This document shows positions 9,101 through 17,918 of a stretch of DNA of 32,958 nt, one piece after another. Position 1 is the first letter of the stretch, and each line of letters begins with the position of its first letter. The position numbers were made by a program, and so were the translations under genes. The DNA comes from DASVVT01 sp036386415 (lineage in GTDB: Bacteria; Acidobacteriota; Blastocatellia; Pyrinomonadales; Pyrinomonadaceae): the NCBI GenBank assembly GCA_036386415.1, contig DASVVT010000074.1, forward strand, positions 1 to 32,958. Reading direction: 5' to 3'. The notes below the pieces were generated by a model that searched no databases, was not told the DNA's origin, and saw only the letters and a list, made by a program, of their open reading frames with translations.

Positions 9101-9936
9101 TATTGCCGCCCAGCCAGAGCATCAACTTCTCTTGGGATGCTGTCGCGGGCGCGGCGACCTATGAGATTCAAATTGATGATTCGAACACCTTCAGCGCTCC
9201 GCTGGTTGTCTCACGCACAGGGCTCACGCAGACACAAACCGCACAAACATTCACCAGCGAGCGACGCTACTGGTGGCGCGTGCGCGGGCGAAATGCTGGC
9301 GGGACTAATGGGGCTTGGTCTGCCGTCCGCGTGTTTGAAATCAAAAGAGGCGCGACAACGCCACCACCCCCAGGCCCCGCGACTCTCTCCACGCTGTCGC
9401 TGAGCCCGACGAGCGTCGTGGGTGGCAACTCTTCGCAAGGCACTGTCACGCTGACAAGCGCCGCTCCTTCCGGCGGGGCAGTCGTCACTCTTTCCAGCAG
9501 TAACACTGCTACTGCCACCGTCCCTGCCAGTATCACCGTCGCTGCCGGAGCGACCAGTGCGAGCTTTACAGTGACAACCAAATCGGTGACAGCATCAACT
9601 TCTGTCACCGTCTCTGCTGCTTATGGCGGAGTCACAAGGGCGGCGACGCTGACCGTGACGCCGCAAGCTGCTCCGCCGCCTGCGACCGATACGGTGGCGA
9701 TTCAGATTGCAGAATACTCGTCCGGCAACAGGCTGTTGCGTGTTGAGGCGACGAGCAATAACTCAAGCGCCGTGCTGAAGGTCTACGTGACCGCAACAAA
9801 CACGCTCATCGGGACACTACAAAATAGCGGTGGAGGTCGATACCGTGGCGACTTCTCCTGGTCGTCCAACCCGCAGAACATCACCGTGCGGAGCAGCCTG
9901 GGAGGTTCAGCGACAAGGACTGTGACTGTGAAGTAG
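6199..9936 (+). CDS. Large secreted SBBP beta-propeller protein with FN3-like and Ig-like modules
   Basis: The start is ATG 6199 with GAAAGGGG (6186-6193) upstream. The 1245-residue product opens with a signal peptide or anchor (LFILILLASCFIYAA). Residues about 53-250 form the N-terminal domain typical of SBBP proteins (DFIENQGQWDSSARFV ... LVIDPGLEWATYLGG). Residues 250-750 carry SBBP repeats with recurring 'YSTYLGG ... AVDSDGTIILTGET ... FPTTPGAFD' patterns, a beta-propeller. Then come an FN3-like module (about 760-850, YYWRVQTADRSGN), an Ig-like repeat (855-950), a second FN3-like module (955-1050, WWRVRGRNAGG) and a second Ig-like repeat (1063-1160). The shared C-terminal domain is at 1163-1245. 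The function is unknown; an extracellular surface or matrix protein is likely. It lies 95 bases downstream of the preceding gene on the same strand. Confidence 0.9.
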   Translation: MRLNASLFILILLASCFIYAATYRELALVETSARAAAAEDVREQSKRARPPLDFIENQGQWDSSARFVAQKGAMTARFGRDRIELWHGKEQRASLALSFEGASAGVTVVGEGKQAGYYNFFSGNDPKKWRSRVAAYSSILYRGVYDGVDVRVREAGELLEYDLMLAAGTDVSKIVARADGATGLEVAGDGSLILQTAAGAMRQTPPVTWEELPGGERRTLLCRFRKIDAQRYGFEVVGRSGNLPLVIDPGLEWATYLGGGNWDEIHDIASAGDGTGDVIVAGATLSQDFTGRPNAVAGFVTRFSANGTLLYKTILVGSDREWIRGVAVAAGGEPVVVGESFSPDYPVTPGAYDTTHGLEPDGRASADAFVTRLSAAGDQLVFSTYIGTNEYDEGVAVAIAPNGAVVVIGETLSPVFPTTPGAFDRTHNCCTPYFEGVFSARDTFVARLNAQGSTLEYSTYLGGFGDELPKSVVVDAQGFVTLTGQIFSSPDVNAPNLPTTPDALARNPVSREGMTDAFLTRMKLDGGGATDLRYSTFLAGDSNEQGYAVALDPMNPNDVLVSGVTYSTTGAVKFPTTAGTLRPTSNSIDGFVMRFRFPTTGSASLVWSTLFGGLDYEEVSDLAVDSDGTIILTGETRSFDFPATPGAFDRSVAISTGVLWFDAYAARISADGSRVLYGTYLGGSYNDRHAQLALVAPNTAVVAGWTLSGDFPVTPGAHDMILNNDGIGGVAGGPGGTPFDGFVARIALLPDNDGDDTVAAPSLLAPANGTFQPTNTIINFDWEDVADPSGLDGYHIQLNQRPDFVCCNDWQEVWTKNSDWIATVRFDGPYYWRVQTADRSGNLSEWSEVRTFNTGAGVSTLNVNPPSVEGGNPSQGEVTLTSTATPGGAVVSLRSSNTSVATVPVSVSIPSGSNLARFTVSTRAVSVTTNVTITATHNSTSRDVVLTVTPTTAPPAAPVLQSPANNAILPPSQSINFSWDAVAGAATYEIQIDDSNTFSAPLVVSRTGLTQTQTAQTFTSERRYWWRVRGRNAGGTNGAWSAVRVFEIKRGATTPPPPGPATLSTLSLSPTSVVGGNSSQGTVTLTSAAPSGGAVVTLSSSNTATATVPASITVAAGATSASFTVTTKSVTASTSVTVSAAYGGVTRAATLTVTPQAAPPPATDTVAIQIAEYSSGNRLLRVEATSNNSSAVLKVYVTATNTLIGTLQNSGGGRYRGDFSWSSNPQNITVRSSLGGSATRTVTVK

Positions 9937-10001
9937 CGCGCCTCTCAATCGAACATAGCGCCTGGCACGTACAGACTTTTCCGACTCAACTTATTTTGGC
10001 G

Positions 10002-10140
10002 AGCCGGATAGGAGAATAAAAGAAGTTGGGCGACGACCTACGAAGCAACACGAATCGACACGAATCAAGCTCCCTCTATTCGTGTCCTTTCGTTTTGCTT
10101 CGTGGGTCGTCGCCCGTCCTCTTTTATTTTCAGCCGGATA
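10002..10140. mobile_element. 121-bp palindromic MITE-like element with 9-bp target duplication
   Basis: Positions 10011-10131 form a near-complete palindrome with arms of about 50 bp (gggcgacgac ... cacgaat, and its complement) and a short central loop near 10067-10076. The 9-bp sequence agccggata occurs directly on both sides (10002-10010 and 10132-10140), as expected for a target site duplication. There is no coding capacity. This looks like a non-autonomous transposed element, inserted between the SBBP gene and the oxidase leader. Confidence 0.7.
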
Positions 10141-10295
10141 TAACAAGTCTTTAATCGGTTTCTCGATTTAAGCAGTTTTGGATGAGTCGCGATGAAACAT
10201 TTTTGCGACAAATATCACAAACTTTCTTTAATTGACGTTTTGCTATGATGGAGTTTATTGTGGCAGCGTAATTAATTTACAATCTGTCTGCAAGT

Positions 10296-10315
10296 AAGTT
10301 GCAAACAAGTTGTAA
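10296..10315 (+). promoter_or_regulatory. 11-bp-period direct repeat, possible response-regulator box
   Basis: AAGTTGCAA (10296-10304) and AAGTTGTAA (10307-10315) repeat with an 11-base period, about one helical turn. This is the arrangement bound by OmpR/PhoB-type regulators. It lies about 455 bases upstream of the multicopper oxidase start. A related but weaker copy (caagtaagttg) overlaps its left edge. Confidence 0.3.
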
Positions 10316-10358
10316 CGATTTACAGTGGGAGTGCCCCCTACCCCCCCTCATTCTTATT

Positions 10359-10662
10359 TAACCCAGGCTGTTTTTGATCGAAGGCTAAAAGCCTTGATTA
10401 AAATGAAGGACCAAGCCCGGAAGCGACGCGCGAAGTCGCTGGTCTGAGACTCGGAAGAGCCTCTCATTTATTTTCAACGACTTGGGTTATATTTAAGGCT
10501 ATAACGCAGGAAAGATGCCGCCTCGCAGCGCACCTTTAGTCTCTACTAATGTCATCCCAGAGCGCTGACAGGGGCGGAGTGTATCTGAAGCTTTTGCTTT
10601 ACTGATACCAAAATCAGGGAACAAGTAAAGAACCTCGCCGTCACTGGCAGGCGACGACGAGG
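10359..10662 (+). ncRNA. Candidate structured leader RNA upstream of the multicopper oxidase
   Basis: A 9-bp closing stem, TAACCCAGG (10359-10367) with CTTGGGTTA (10481-10489, one G-U pair), encloses at least two local hairpins. These are aaggct/agcctt near 10381-10395, and gacc/ggtc with agcgac/gtcgct near 10409-10444. Two further hairpins lie downstream: ctttact/agtaaag (10597-10603 and 10624-10630) and a 10-bp stem with one mismatch (10633-10642 and 10653-10662). I do not recognise a known riboswitch class. Pairing was judged by eye and may partly be chance. Confidence 0.3.
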
Positions 10663-10770
10663 CTCGTTTGAACTACAACCTCCATCGCACGAAGCGCCAA
10701 GGTGCAGGTCAAGACAACGGGCATCATAGCGCACAGTGTGTTGGCGGTTCAATAAAAAAGGAGCCAGTTT

Positions 10771-13700
10771 ATGAACCGCAGCCGCTCTTGGGTCTTCTCT
10801 GTGCGTCTATTTTACCTAGTCGCATCTTCTCTACTGATTCTTTACTTTCAAGGGGTGACGCTCGCGCAAGTAGGCCAGGCGAACGCGACAGCCCAGCCAA
10901 GTCTAGCCCTTGCAAACTCAGTTCAACAGCTCAGCGCCGAATTAACCGAAGAGGTGTCGCCCGAAGGTGCGTCGTCTCCGATACCTGCGCCGAGCCCTGT
11001 GACCATAGATACGGCTTGTCCAATGGGTTCCGGCTGCCAGCCGCTGCCGACGCCTTCGCCCATCACAGTCACGATTGAACCGCCACCGCCGCTGCCGACT
11101 GCGCCGCCACCGCCCACGTGTGAGAGAACCATCACGGCCAAGGTCGTCGCCTTCGATCAGGTCTATTTCTACAATCGCTTCGGGGCGTTTAATCCGGCGG
11201 GCATGATGTACGCGCTTGAGCGTGATGTGGTTGGGAATACGCCCGGCAACGTTCACTTGAGGGCGGATAAGCGTCCGAGGCCGATTGTGCTGCGCGCTAA
11301 TGAGGGCGACTGCCTGGAGGTGAAATTCACCAACATGCTGAGCACAAACCAACCGGACAACTCCACTTTCACGCGCAGCGCCTCGATACACGTCAACGGC
11401 CTAGATTATATCCGAGGCCCTAACGACGACGATGGGGCTAACGTCGGAAAGAATGATTCTTCGCTCGCCGCGCCCGGCCAGTCAAAGACGTATAAGTGGT
11501 ATGCGGCCAAGCAAGGCCAGTACCTGATGTACTCGATGGGCGCTCCGGCGGGAGGCGAAGGTGATGGCGGCCAGCTTGATCTGGGTCTCTTCGGCCAGAT
11601 TAACGTTGAGCCTAAAAATGCCAAGTGGTATCGCTCGCAGGTGACGGCTGAGGTGCTTCAGGCGGTCACAATCGGCAGAAACGCGAACGGGACGCCGATC
11701 ATCGATTACGAAAAGCAGTACCCGGACGGCACGCCCATTCTCAACATGCTCAAGGGCAACGAGATTGTCTACACAGACCTCAATGCGATCATCACAGACT
11801 TTACAGAAAATTGTGCGGACACGCCGCCGTCAAGCACCTGCGGCCAGAACTTCCGCGAGTTCACGGTGGTCTTCCATGACGAGATAAAAGCCCGTCAGGC
11901 TTTCGACGAGCTTGATCTGGAGATCTTCCATGGAGTGCGCGATGGATTTGCGATCAATTATGGCTCCGGGAGCCTGGGCGCGATAGTGCTCGCCAACCGT
12001 AAACAGAAGGGGCCGGCAGCCAATTGTACGGACTGTAAGTTTGAAGAGTTCTTTCTCGAATCGCATCCCAATGGCGACCCTGCGATGATCGTCCGCAAAG
12101 ACCCCGTGACTGAAAGGGCTGTGGAGGCTCTTTTCCCTGACGATCCTTCCAACGTTCACCACTCATACCTGAATGATCCGACGCGCTTCCGCAACACGCA
12201 CGCCGGGCCGAAAGAGACGCACGTCTTTCACCTGCACGCTCATCAATGGCTGCAAAGCCCGCGAGATGAAAACTCGACCTATCTGGATTCGCAGACCATT
12301 AGCCCGGGCGCGTCCTTCACGTATGAGATTAACTACGGCGGCTCCGGCAACCGCAACATCAATCCGGGTGACGCGATCTTTCACTGCCATCTCTACCCGC
12401 ACTTCGCGCAAGGGATGTGGGAGCTGTGGCGCAATCACGACGTCTTCGAGTCGGGCACGCCCGACCGCAACCTGCCGGACGGCGAGATCGAAGGCGGCAC
12501 GCCGAACCCGGCTATCATTCCGATCCCGGACAGGCCGATGCCGCCTATGCCTTCGCCCGCCTTCAAGGGGTATCCGTTTTACATCGCGGGCATAGAGGGA
12601 CACCGCCCGCCGCAACCGCCCTACGATATGGAGTTCGACGGCGGTCTGCCCCGCCACTTCATCAAACAGGCAGAGGTCATAGACGGAATAGCTGCGGTTG
12701 ACGATGCGCTCAAGCAAGACCCTGTCGCCGCGCGTGTGGCTTACCCGGGCAGCAGCCCTTTCCTCTTCTTCTTCGCGCGTAAGCTCGTCAAGGCTGATCT
12801 TGAATTCGTACCGCAGACAGGCACGCCCGAAGAGGTGCAGGCCATCAGATTCCATCAGGGCCTGGGAGCCAATCCGGGGGACCCGCCCGGCGTGGCGATG
12901 ATGACCCGATACCAGTGGCAGGCAGTGGGCTATCCTTCCTGGACGGCCAGGGGGATACCGGGTTTCTTTCTGGTCAACGGGCAGCCGCCTAAACCTGGCG
13001 CTCCATACGCAGACCCGTGCCTGCCCGGCTCGCCGCCGCGCCCTTATCGCGGTGCCTACATACAGTTTGATATGACGGTCAACCGCGCCGGCTGGCACGA
13101 CCGTCAGGCGCGCATCGCGACGCTGGAAGCGGATGCGCTGGCGACGCTGGCCGGGACGCGTAAGCCCGAGCCTCTGTTCTTCCGCGCCAACTCGGGCGAC
13201 TGTGTGACCTTCAGCGCCACCAACCTGATGCCGAATGTGCTTAACCTCGACGACTTCCAGATTTTCACGCCGACCGACATCATCGGCCAGCATATACATC
13301 TCGTGAAGTTCGACGTGACTTCATCGGACGGGGCTGGCAACGGCTGGAATTATGAGGACGGCACGTTCTCGCCCGACGAGGTGCGCGAGCGCATCGCGGC
13401 CCACAATGCCTTCGAGCAGGAGCATAGCGGCAATAACTTTCTGACGCCGCAGCCGCACCAGATCTTCGGGGCTGGCCCGAACAACAAGTTTCTCGGGGCA
13501 CAGACGACCGTCCAACGCTGGTGGGCTGATCCCCTGCTGAACAACAGCGGCCAGGATCGCACCATCCGCACCGTCTTCACACACGATCACTTCGGTCCCA
13601 GCTCGCACCAGCATCACGGCCTCTATGCCGCGCTGGTAGTAGAGCCGACGGCCTCGCAATGGACGACGCTCGGCGGGCAGCCGATGTACACGCGTTACGA

Positions 13701-15783
13701 TGGCGGCCCGACCTCTTTCGCAGCCAATATCATCACGGGGCCGACAGCCGCTCCCGATGAGGGGCGCAGCTACCGCGAATTCAATCTCGCGTTTGCAGAT
13801 TTCGCCATCGTCTACACGCCTGAGCTGCTGCCGGTCAATCCTCCCGGCTTCAAGGAGGCGGACGACGTGGTGACAGCCGTCGAGCAGCCGGAGAAGCCGA
13901 TGCCGGAATCAATCTCGGCTGGCGACCCGGGCACGCAGCTCATCAACTATCGCAACGAGCCGATACCGTTTCGCATAGGGCAGCAGGACGGGACGGGTAA
14001 GTTCGTACGCGACGCTGAGGGTTTCGTGCAGCAGAAGCCAGGCCCGCAGGGCGACATGGCGAACGTCTTCAGCACGACCGTACACGGGCAAGACCCATTC
14101 ACGCCGGTGCTCACGGCACTGGAAGGCGAACGCGTTCAGGTGCGCTTGATTCAGGGCGCGCAGGAAGAGCAGCACGTCTTCAACCTGCACGGCTTCAAGT
14201 GGCTCTTTGAGCCTTCAGCCCCGAACTCCGGCTTCAGGAATGCGCAGCAGATAGGCATCTCCGAGCACTTCGAGTTCGAGATCAACCCTGTCCCTCCGAC
14301 GCCGCAGATCAATTTGCCGGACATCGGAACGAACGTCAGGGATTATCTCTACTCGTCTGCGGCGACAGATAATCTGTGGGACGGCCAGTGGGGTATCCTG
14401 CGCACTTACCACAAGAACGCGAGCGGGCAGGTGTCCGGAACTTTCACAGACCTTGAAGGGGTGCGGCACAACCTCGTGCCGCTGCCGACTTCTTCGACCA
14501 GCTCTTCCACTCAGCCCGCAGCCATCAGCGATGTCTGTCCGGCGGGCGCACCGCCACGCCCATACAGTGTCAGCGCCATCCTGGCGCACGACATCGTGCC
14601 CGGCGGAAAGATTGTCTACAGCAACGCCTTCGGCATCGCTGATCCGAACGCGATCATCTTCGTCAACGATGCAGATAGCGCGGCGATTCAGAACAACGTG
14701 GTCAGGCCGGAGCCTTTGATTCTGCGTGCGGCGGCTGGCGAGTGCATCACCGTGACGTTGACCAACAGGCTGCCTGCGGTCGTGCCCGAACAGCCGAGTT
14801 GGAACGAAATGCCGCCGATCATCAACAAGTTCAACTTTAATCAGGTGAAGACCTCCAACCGCGTCGGCCTGCATCCGCAGTTGGTCTTCTATGATCCGGC
14901 CACTTCCGACGGCGCGAACGTCGGGGTCAACCCGGATACGACCGTCGGGCCGGGGCAGAGCATCGTTTACACCTGGTACGCGGGCGAACAGAGGGTCAAC
15001 AATCTCAACGGCCAGATCGTTGCGGTTCCGATTGAGTTCGGCGCGACGAACCTCAGAGATATGGGCGACTCGATCAAGCATGCCTCGCACGGGGCTATCG
15101 GCTCGCTCATCATAGAGCCTCAAGGCTCGACCTGGTCGGATGCTTACAGCGCCGCCAATCGCACCAAAGCTGAGGCGAACATCCTCGGGCCGAACAACAC
15201 GCTGCTCTTCCGCGAGTTCGTGGCCGTTTATCAGGACGATGTGAGCCCCAGGAAATACGATCCGGCGGCGATGAACGGCCCGAGCGAAGCGCTCAGGAAC
15301 ATCGGCGGCGAGGACGATTCGGAGGACACAGGCTTCAAAGCCTTCAACTACAGGAGCGAGCCCATCTGGGCGCGTCTGGGCAAAGACGTGACGGACGTGC
15401 CTGATGAGATCAACAACGTGGAGATGAAGGATGTCCTCAGCTCGCGCAACTTCCGCGACCCGGAGACGCCCGTCTTCACGGCGACCGCCGGAATGCCCGT
15501 GCGCTTCCGTGTCGTGCAACCGGCGGGACACCCGCGCCAGCACGGCTTCACGCTCTTCGGCCACCACTGGCAATTCGAGCCGTGGACGGCGAATTCGACG
15601 AGGCTGGGACCAAATCCCTTCACCTTCGAGATCGGCTCCGACAGCGGCATCGGCCCGACGCGTCACCAGAACATCCTGACGACAGCCGGAGGGTTGTTCT
15701 CACGTCCGGGCGATTATCTCTATCGCACGCAGGAGAGCTTCCAATTCACGAACGGCTTGTGGGGCATCTTCCGCGTCCAGTGA
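10771..15783 (+). CDS. Six-cupredoxin-domain multicopper oxidase, exported (MnxG-like size and layout)
   Basis: ATG 10771 follows AAAGGAG (10757-10763). The 1670-residue product has a signal peptide (residues 1-33, ending near TLAQ), a Pro-rich linker (about 65-115) and roughly six cupredoxin domains in three pairs. The second domain holds the type 1 copper site and half of the trinuclear site: HVFHLHAH at 484-491 and HCHLYPHFAQGM at 538-549 (ligands H484, C539, H544, M549). The third domain supplies the other half: HIH at 841-843 and HDH at 938-940, followed by SHQHHG at 945-950. The other domains keep the fold but lack complete ligand sets, for example HVFNLHGFKW at 1135-1144. This order, C-terminal-type motifs before N-terminal-type ones, is permuted relative to laccases. 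Large bacterial metal oxidases such as MnxG have a similar size and domain number. A Mn(II) or other metal substrate is a hypothesis; a phenolic substrate is also possible. Confidence 0.9.
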   Translation: MNRSRSWVFSVRLFYLVASSLLILYFQGVTLAQVGQANATAQPSLALANSVQQLSAELTEEVSPEGASSPIPAPSPVTIDTACPMGSGCQPLPTPSPITVTIEPPPPLPTAPPPPTCERTITAKVVAFDQVYFYNRFGAFNPAGMMYALERDVVGNTPGNVHLRADKRPRPIVLRANEGDCLEVKFTNMLSTNQPDNSTFTRSASIHVNGLDYIRGPNDDDGANVGKNDSSLAAPGQSKTYKWYAAKQGQYLMYSMGAPAGGEGDGGQLDLGLFGQINVEPKNAKWYRSQVTAEVLQAVTIGRNANGTPIIDYEKQYPDGTPILNMLKGNEIVYTDLNAIITDFTENCADTPPSSTCGQNFREFTVVFHDEIKARQAFDELDLEIFHGVRDGFAINYGSGSLGAIVLANRKQKGPAANCTDCKFEEFFLESHPNGDPAMIVRKDPVTERAVEALFPDDPSNVHHSYLNDPTRFRNTHAGPKETHVFHLHAHQWLQSPRDENSTYLDSQTISPGASFTYEINYGGSGNRNINPGDAIFHCHLYPHFAQGMWELWRNHDVFESGTPDRNLPDGEIEGGTPNPAIIPIPDRPMPPMPSPAFKGYPFYIAGIEGHRPPQPPYDMEFDGGLPRHFIKQAEVIDGIAAVDDALKQDPVAARVAYPGSSPFLFFFARKLVKADLEFVPQTGTPEEVQAIRFHQGLGANPGDPPGVAMMTRYQWQAVGYPSWTARGIPGFFLVNGQPPKPGAPYADPCLPGSPPRPYRGAYIQFDMTVNRAGWHDRQARIATLEADALATLAGTRKPEPLFFRANSGDCVTFSATNLMPNVLNLDDFQIFTPTDIIGQHIHLVKFDVTSSDGAGNGWNYEDGTFSPDEVRERIAAHNAFEQEHSGNNFLTPQPHQIFGAGPNNKFLGAQTTVQRWWADPLLNNSGQDRTIRTVFTHDHFGPSSHQHHGLYAALVVEPTASQWTTLGGQPMYTRYDGGPTSFAANIITGPTAAPDEGRSYREFNLAFADFAIVYTPELLPVNPPGFKEADDVVTAVEQPEKPMPESISAGDPGTQLINYRNEPIPFRIGQQDGTGKFVRDAEGFVQQKPGPQGDMANVFSTTVHGQDPFTPVLTALEGERVQVRLIQGAQEEQHVFNLHGFKWLFEPSAPNSGFRNAQQIGISEHFEFEINPVPPTPQINLPDIGTNVRDYLYSSAATDNLWDGQWGILRTYHKNASGQVSGTFTDLEGVRHNLVPLPTSSTSSSTQPAAISDVCPAGAPPRPYSVSAILAHDIVPGGKIVYSNAFGIADPNAIIFVNDADSAAIQNNVVRPEPLILRAAAGECITVTLTNRLPAVVPEQPSWNEMPPIINKFNFNQVKTSNRVGLHPQLVFYDPATSDGANVGVNPDTTVGPGQSIVYTWYAGEQRVNNLNGQIVAVPIEFGATNLRDMGDSIKHASHGAIGSLIIEPQGSTWSDAYSAANRTKAEANILGPNNTLLFREFVAVYQDDVSPRKYDPAAMNGPSEALRNIGGEDDSEDTGFKAFNYRSEPIWARLGKDVTDVPDEINNVEMKDVLSSRNFRDPETPVFTATAGMPVRFRVVQPAGHPRQHGFTLFGHHWQFEPWTANSTRLGPNPFTFEIGSDSGIGPTRHQNILTTAGGLFSRPGDYLYRTQESFQFTNGLWGIFRVQ

Positions 15784-15802
15784 GTGGTGACGGTTGATTG
15801 AG

Positions 15803-15838
15803 CGAGTGCCGGTCGCACGTCCAGACGACCGGCACTCG
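15803..15838 (+). terminator. Strong 13-bp hairpin after the oxidase gene
   Basis: Arms 15803-15815 (cgagtgccggtcg) and 15826-15838 are perfect reverse complements with a 10-base loop, 20 bases past the oxidase stop. No T-run follows, so it may attenuate or stabilise the transcript rather than end it. The next gene starts 43 bases later. Confidence 0.55.
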
Positions 15839-15880
15839 AAACATTAACAGATGTTTTGGTGTCAGGGAGGTTCACCAATC

Positions 15881-17878
15881 ATGAAAAGCAAATTGGCAGC
15901 CCAGCTCTTTTCGCGACGACTATATTTTCTGATCTTTGGCCTGGCCGTGCTCGCGTTCCAGATCGGAACAAACGCACAGACGCAATCCTCTATTGAACCC
16001 CCTGACTGTTTTTTCCTGGAACCGGTGTGCATCATGGACCCTTTTACGGGTCGCTGTCTGAGACCTAACTGCAACTTCATCCCTCCGCCGACACCGACGC
16101 CGACGCCGGTTTGCGTGACGGGTCCCTGCATCTTTCCACCTTCGATACCGACGCCGACGCCGACACCGACGCCAGCCTGTAATACCAATGTCGCTCTGGC
16201 CTCCAACGGAGCGACGGCCACGGCCTCTTCGATCTATCCCAATTCCGGCTATGCTCCCGTCGGAGCGATTGACGGCGACCGGCGAGGGATAAACTGGGGG
16301 AACAATGGCGGCTGGAACGATGGCACACGCGAAATCTGGCCTGACTGGTTCCAGGTAGATTTCAACGGCAGCCAGCGAATACACGAAATCCGCGTCTATA
16401 CCTTGCAGAACGACTTTCAGAATCCGCAGGAGCCGACGCCGGAGATGATAGCCGACTTCTACGGGCTGCTAGACTTCGAGGTGCAGGCCTGGAACGGGGT
16501 GGGGTGGATGACTATACCGGGCGGAAGCGTCACGGGTAATGACCGCGTGATGCGTGTCTTCACCTTCCAGGAGATCACGACGACGAAGATCAGAGTCTAT
16601 GTCACAGCCGCGCGCAGCTATTTCAGTCGCATCATCGAGCTTGAAGCTTTTGGTTGTCCGGCGACGCCTCCTCCGACGCAGGTCTGCCTGCCATTGGAGC
16701 CGATTGATTCTTGTATCGCGGGGCCTGATGACAGATGTCTCTCTATCGAGCAGCCCTGTATCACGCCGCCTGTGCTCACCCCGCCGCAGGGGCCTGTGCC
16801 TGTGGTCATCAGTGAGTTCCGTTTCCGTGGCCCTGGCGGCGCAAACGATGAGTTCGTGGAGTTGTTCAATGCCAGCAACACGCCCCTCACCGTCTCGACC
16901 AGTGACGGCTCCGGGGGGTGGTCGCTGGTTGCGTCCGACGGCTTCGTGCGTTTTACCATCCCGGTCGGAACGGTGATCCCCGGATACGGTCACTACCTGG
17001 CCGTCAACAGCCTCGGCTACAGCCTTCAAGGCTATCCTGCCGGAAACGGCAGCGGCGCTGGCGGCGATACAGTCTACCTGATGGACATCCCTGACCGTGC
17101 GGGCATAGCGCTGTTTGGCTCCTCGAATACGCTGAACTTCACGACAGCTCATCGCATAGATGCGGCTGGCTATAACTCCGCCCCGCCGCTCTATCGTGAG
17201 GGGGCTGGCTTTCCTACTTACGCGGCGGAAACTTTGTTCAATATCGAATATAGCTTCTACCGTGATCTGGCGGCGGGCTTGCCTAGAGATACGAACGACA
17301 ACGTGGCGGACTTTCGTGGCGTTGACACTAATGCCACCAACACGGGCGCTGGACAGCACCTTGGCGCGCCCGGCCCTGAGAATCTCTCTGCGCCCACGGT
17401 GATTGGCGGAAGCCGGATTCAACTGAGCTTGCTCGACCCGGCGGTGGCGCGCGACCAATCGCCCAATCGCGTCCGTGACACGACGCCGAATGCGGAGAAC
17501 AACAGCCCGCTCGGGACGCTCTCAATCCGTCGCACGATCACGAACGTCTCGGGCTCAAGCATTACGCGCCTCCGCTTCCGTATCGTCGATATCACGACCT
17601 ATCCGTACATGACTGGAACTTCAGACATCCGCGCCATCAGCTCTTCGGCGCTCGTCGTGACACGCAGCGACGGCTCAAACATCTTCGTCAACGGTACGAC
17701 CCTCGAAACGCCGCCCACGCAGTTTATTGGTGGAGGATATAACAGCACCTTAAGCGTGAACGGCATCACGCCCTCGTTCCCGCTCGCCCCTGGGCAGAGC
17801 ATGAGCCTCCAGTTTCTACTGGGCGTGCAACAATCCGGCTACTTCCGCTTCTTCGTTGTCGTGGAAGGGCTGCCGTAA
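15881..17878 (+). CDS. Secreted protein with discoidin (F5/8 C)-like and lamin-tail domains
   Basis: I chose ATG 15881 because AGGGAGG (15864-15870) precedes it and it starts the signal peptide (MKSKLAAQLFSRR, then a hydrophobic core, cleavage near TNA-QTQ). An in-frame ATG at 15851 lacks these features. The 665-residue product has a Cys- and Pro-rich stretch with Pro-Thr repeats (about 50-103). A discoidin/F5/8 type C-like domain follows (about 105-260, NVALASNGATATASSIY ... WFQVDFNGSQRIHEIRVYT), expected to bind carbohydrate or another surface ligand. A lamin-tail domain comes next (about 305-490, VVISEFRFRGPGGANDEFVE), then a beta-rich C-terminal region. It lies between the oxidase and the propeller gene on the same strand. 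It may anchor or scaffold extracellular components; that is inference. Confidence 0.85.
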   Translation: MKSKLAAQLFSRRLYFLIFGLAVLAFQIGTNAQTQSSIEPPDCFFLEPVCIMDPFTGRCLRPNCNFIPPPTPTPTPVCVTGPCIFPPSIPTPTPTPTPACNTNVALASNGATATASSIYPNSGYAPVGAIDGDRRGINWGNNGGWNDGTREIWPDWFQVDFNGSQRIHEIRVYTLQNDFQNPQEPTPEMIADFYGLLDFEVQAWNGVGWMTIPGGSVTGNDRVMRVFTFQEITTTKIRVYVTAARSYFSRIIELEAFGCPATPPPTQVCLPLEPIDSCIAGPDDRCLSIEQPCITPPVLTPPQGPVPVVISEFRFRGPGGANDEFVELFNASNTPLTVSTSDGSGGWSLVASDGFVRFTIPVGTVIPGYGHYLAVNSLGYSLQGYPAGNGSGAGGDTVYLMDIPDRAGIALFGSSNTLNFTTAHRIDAAGYNSAPPLYREGAGFPTYAAETLFNIEYSFYRDLAAGLPRDTNDNVADFRGVDTNATNTGAGQHLGAPGPENLSAPTVIGGSRIQLSLLDPAVARDQSPNRVRDTTPNAENNSPLGTLSIRRTITNVSGSSITRLRFRIVDITTYPYMTGTSDIRAISSSALVVTRSDGSNIFVNGTTLETPPTQFIGGGYNSTLSVNGITPSFPLAPGQSMSLQFLLGVQQSGYFRFFVVVEGLP

Positions 17879-17918
17879 GTTAAGATAGCGTCTGCCCGAA
17901 AGGAGAGACGCGCCAGAC

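Noticed and set aside
10232..10249. Promoter TTGACG ... TATGAT
   Set aside because: The two hexamers are only six bases apart, too close for a sigma70 promoter.
12163..15666. Long open frames on the minus strand within the oxidase gene (up to 483 codons)
   Set aside because: They mirror the codon pattern of the GC-rich plus-strand gene, show no domain and are composed mainly of Arg, Val, Asp and Ala. The plus-strand frame has clear copper motifs.
16084..16176. Phase-variable simple repeat (Pro-Thr codons)
   Set aside because: The unit is six bases, so slippage would not shift the frame. It only changes linker length.
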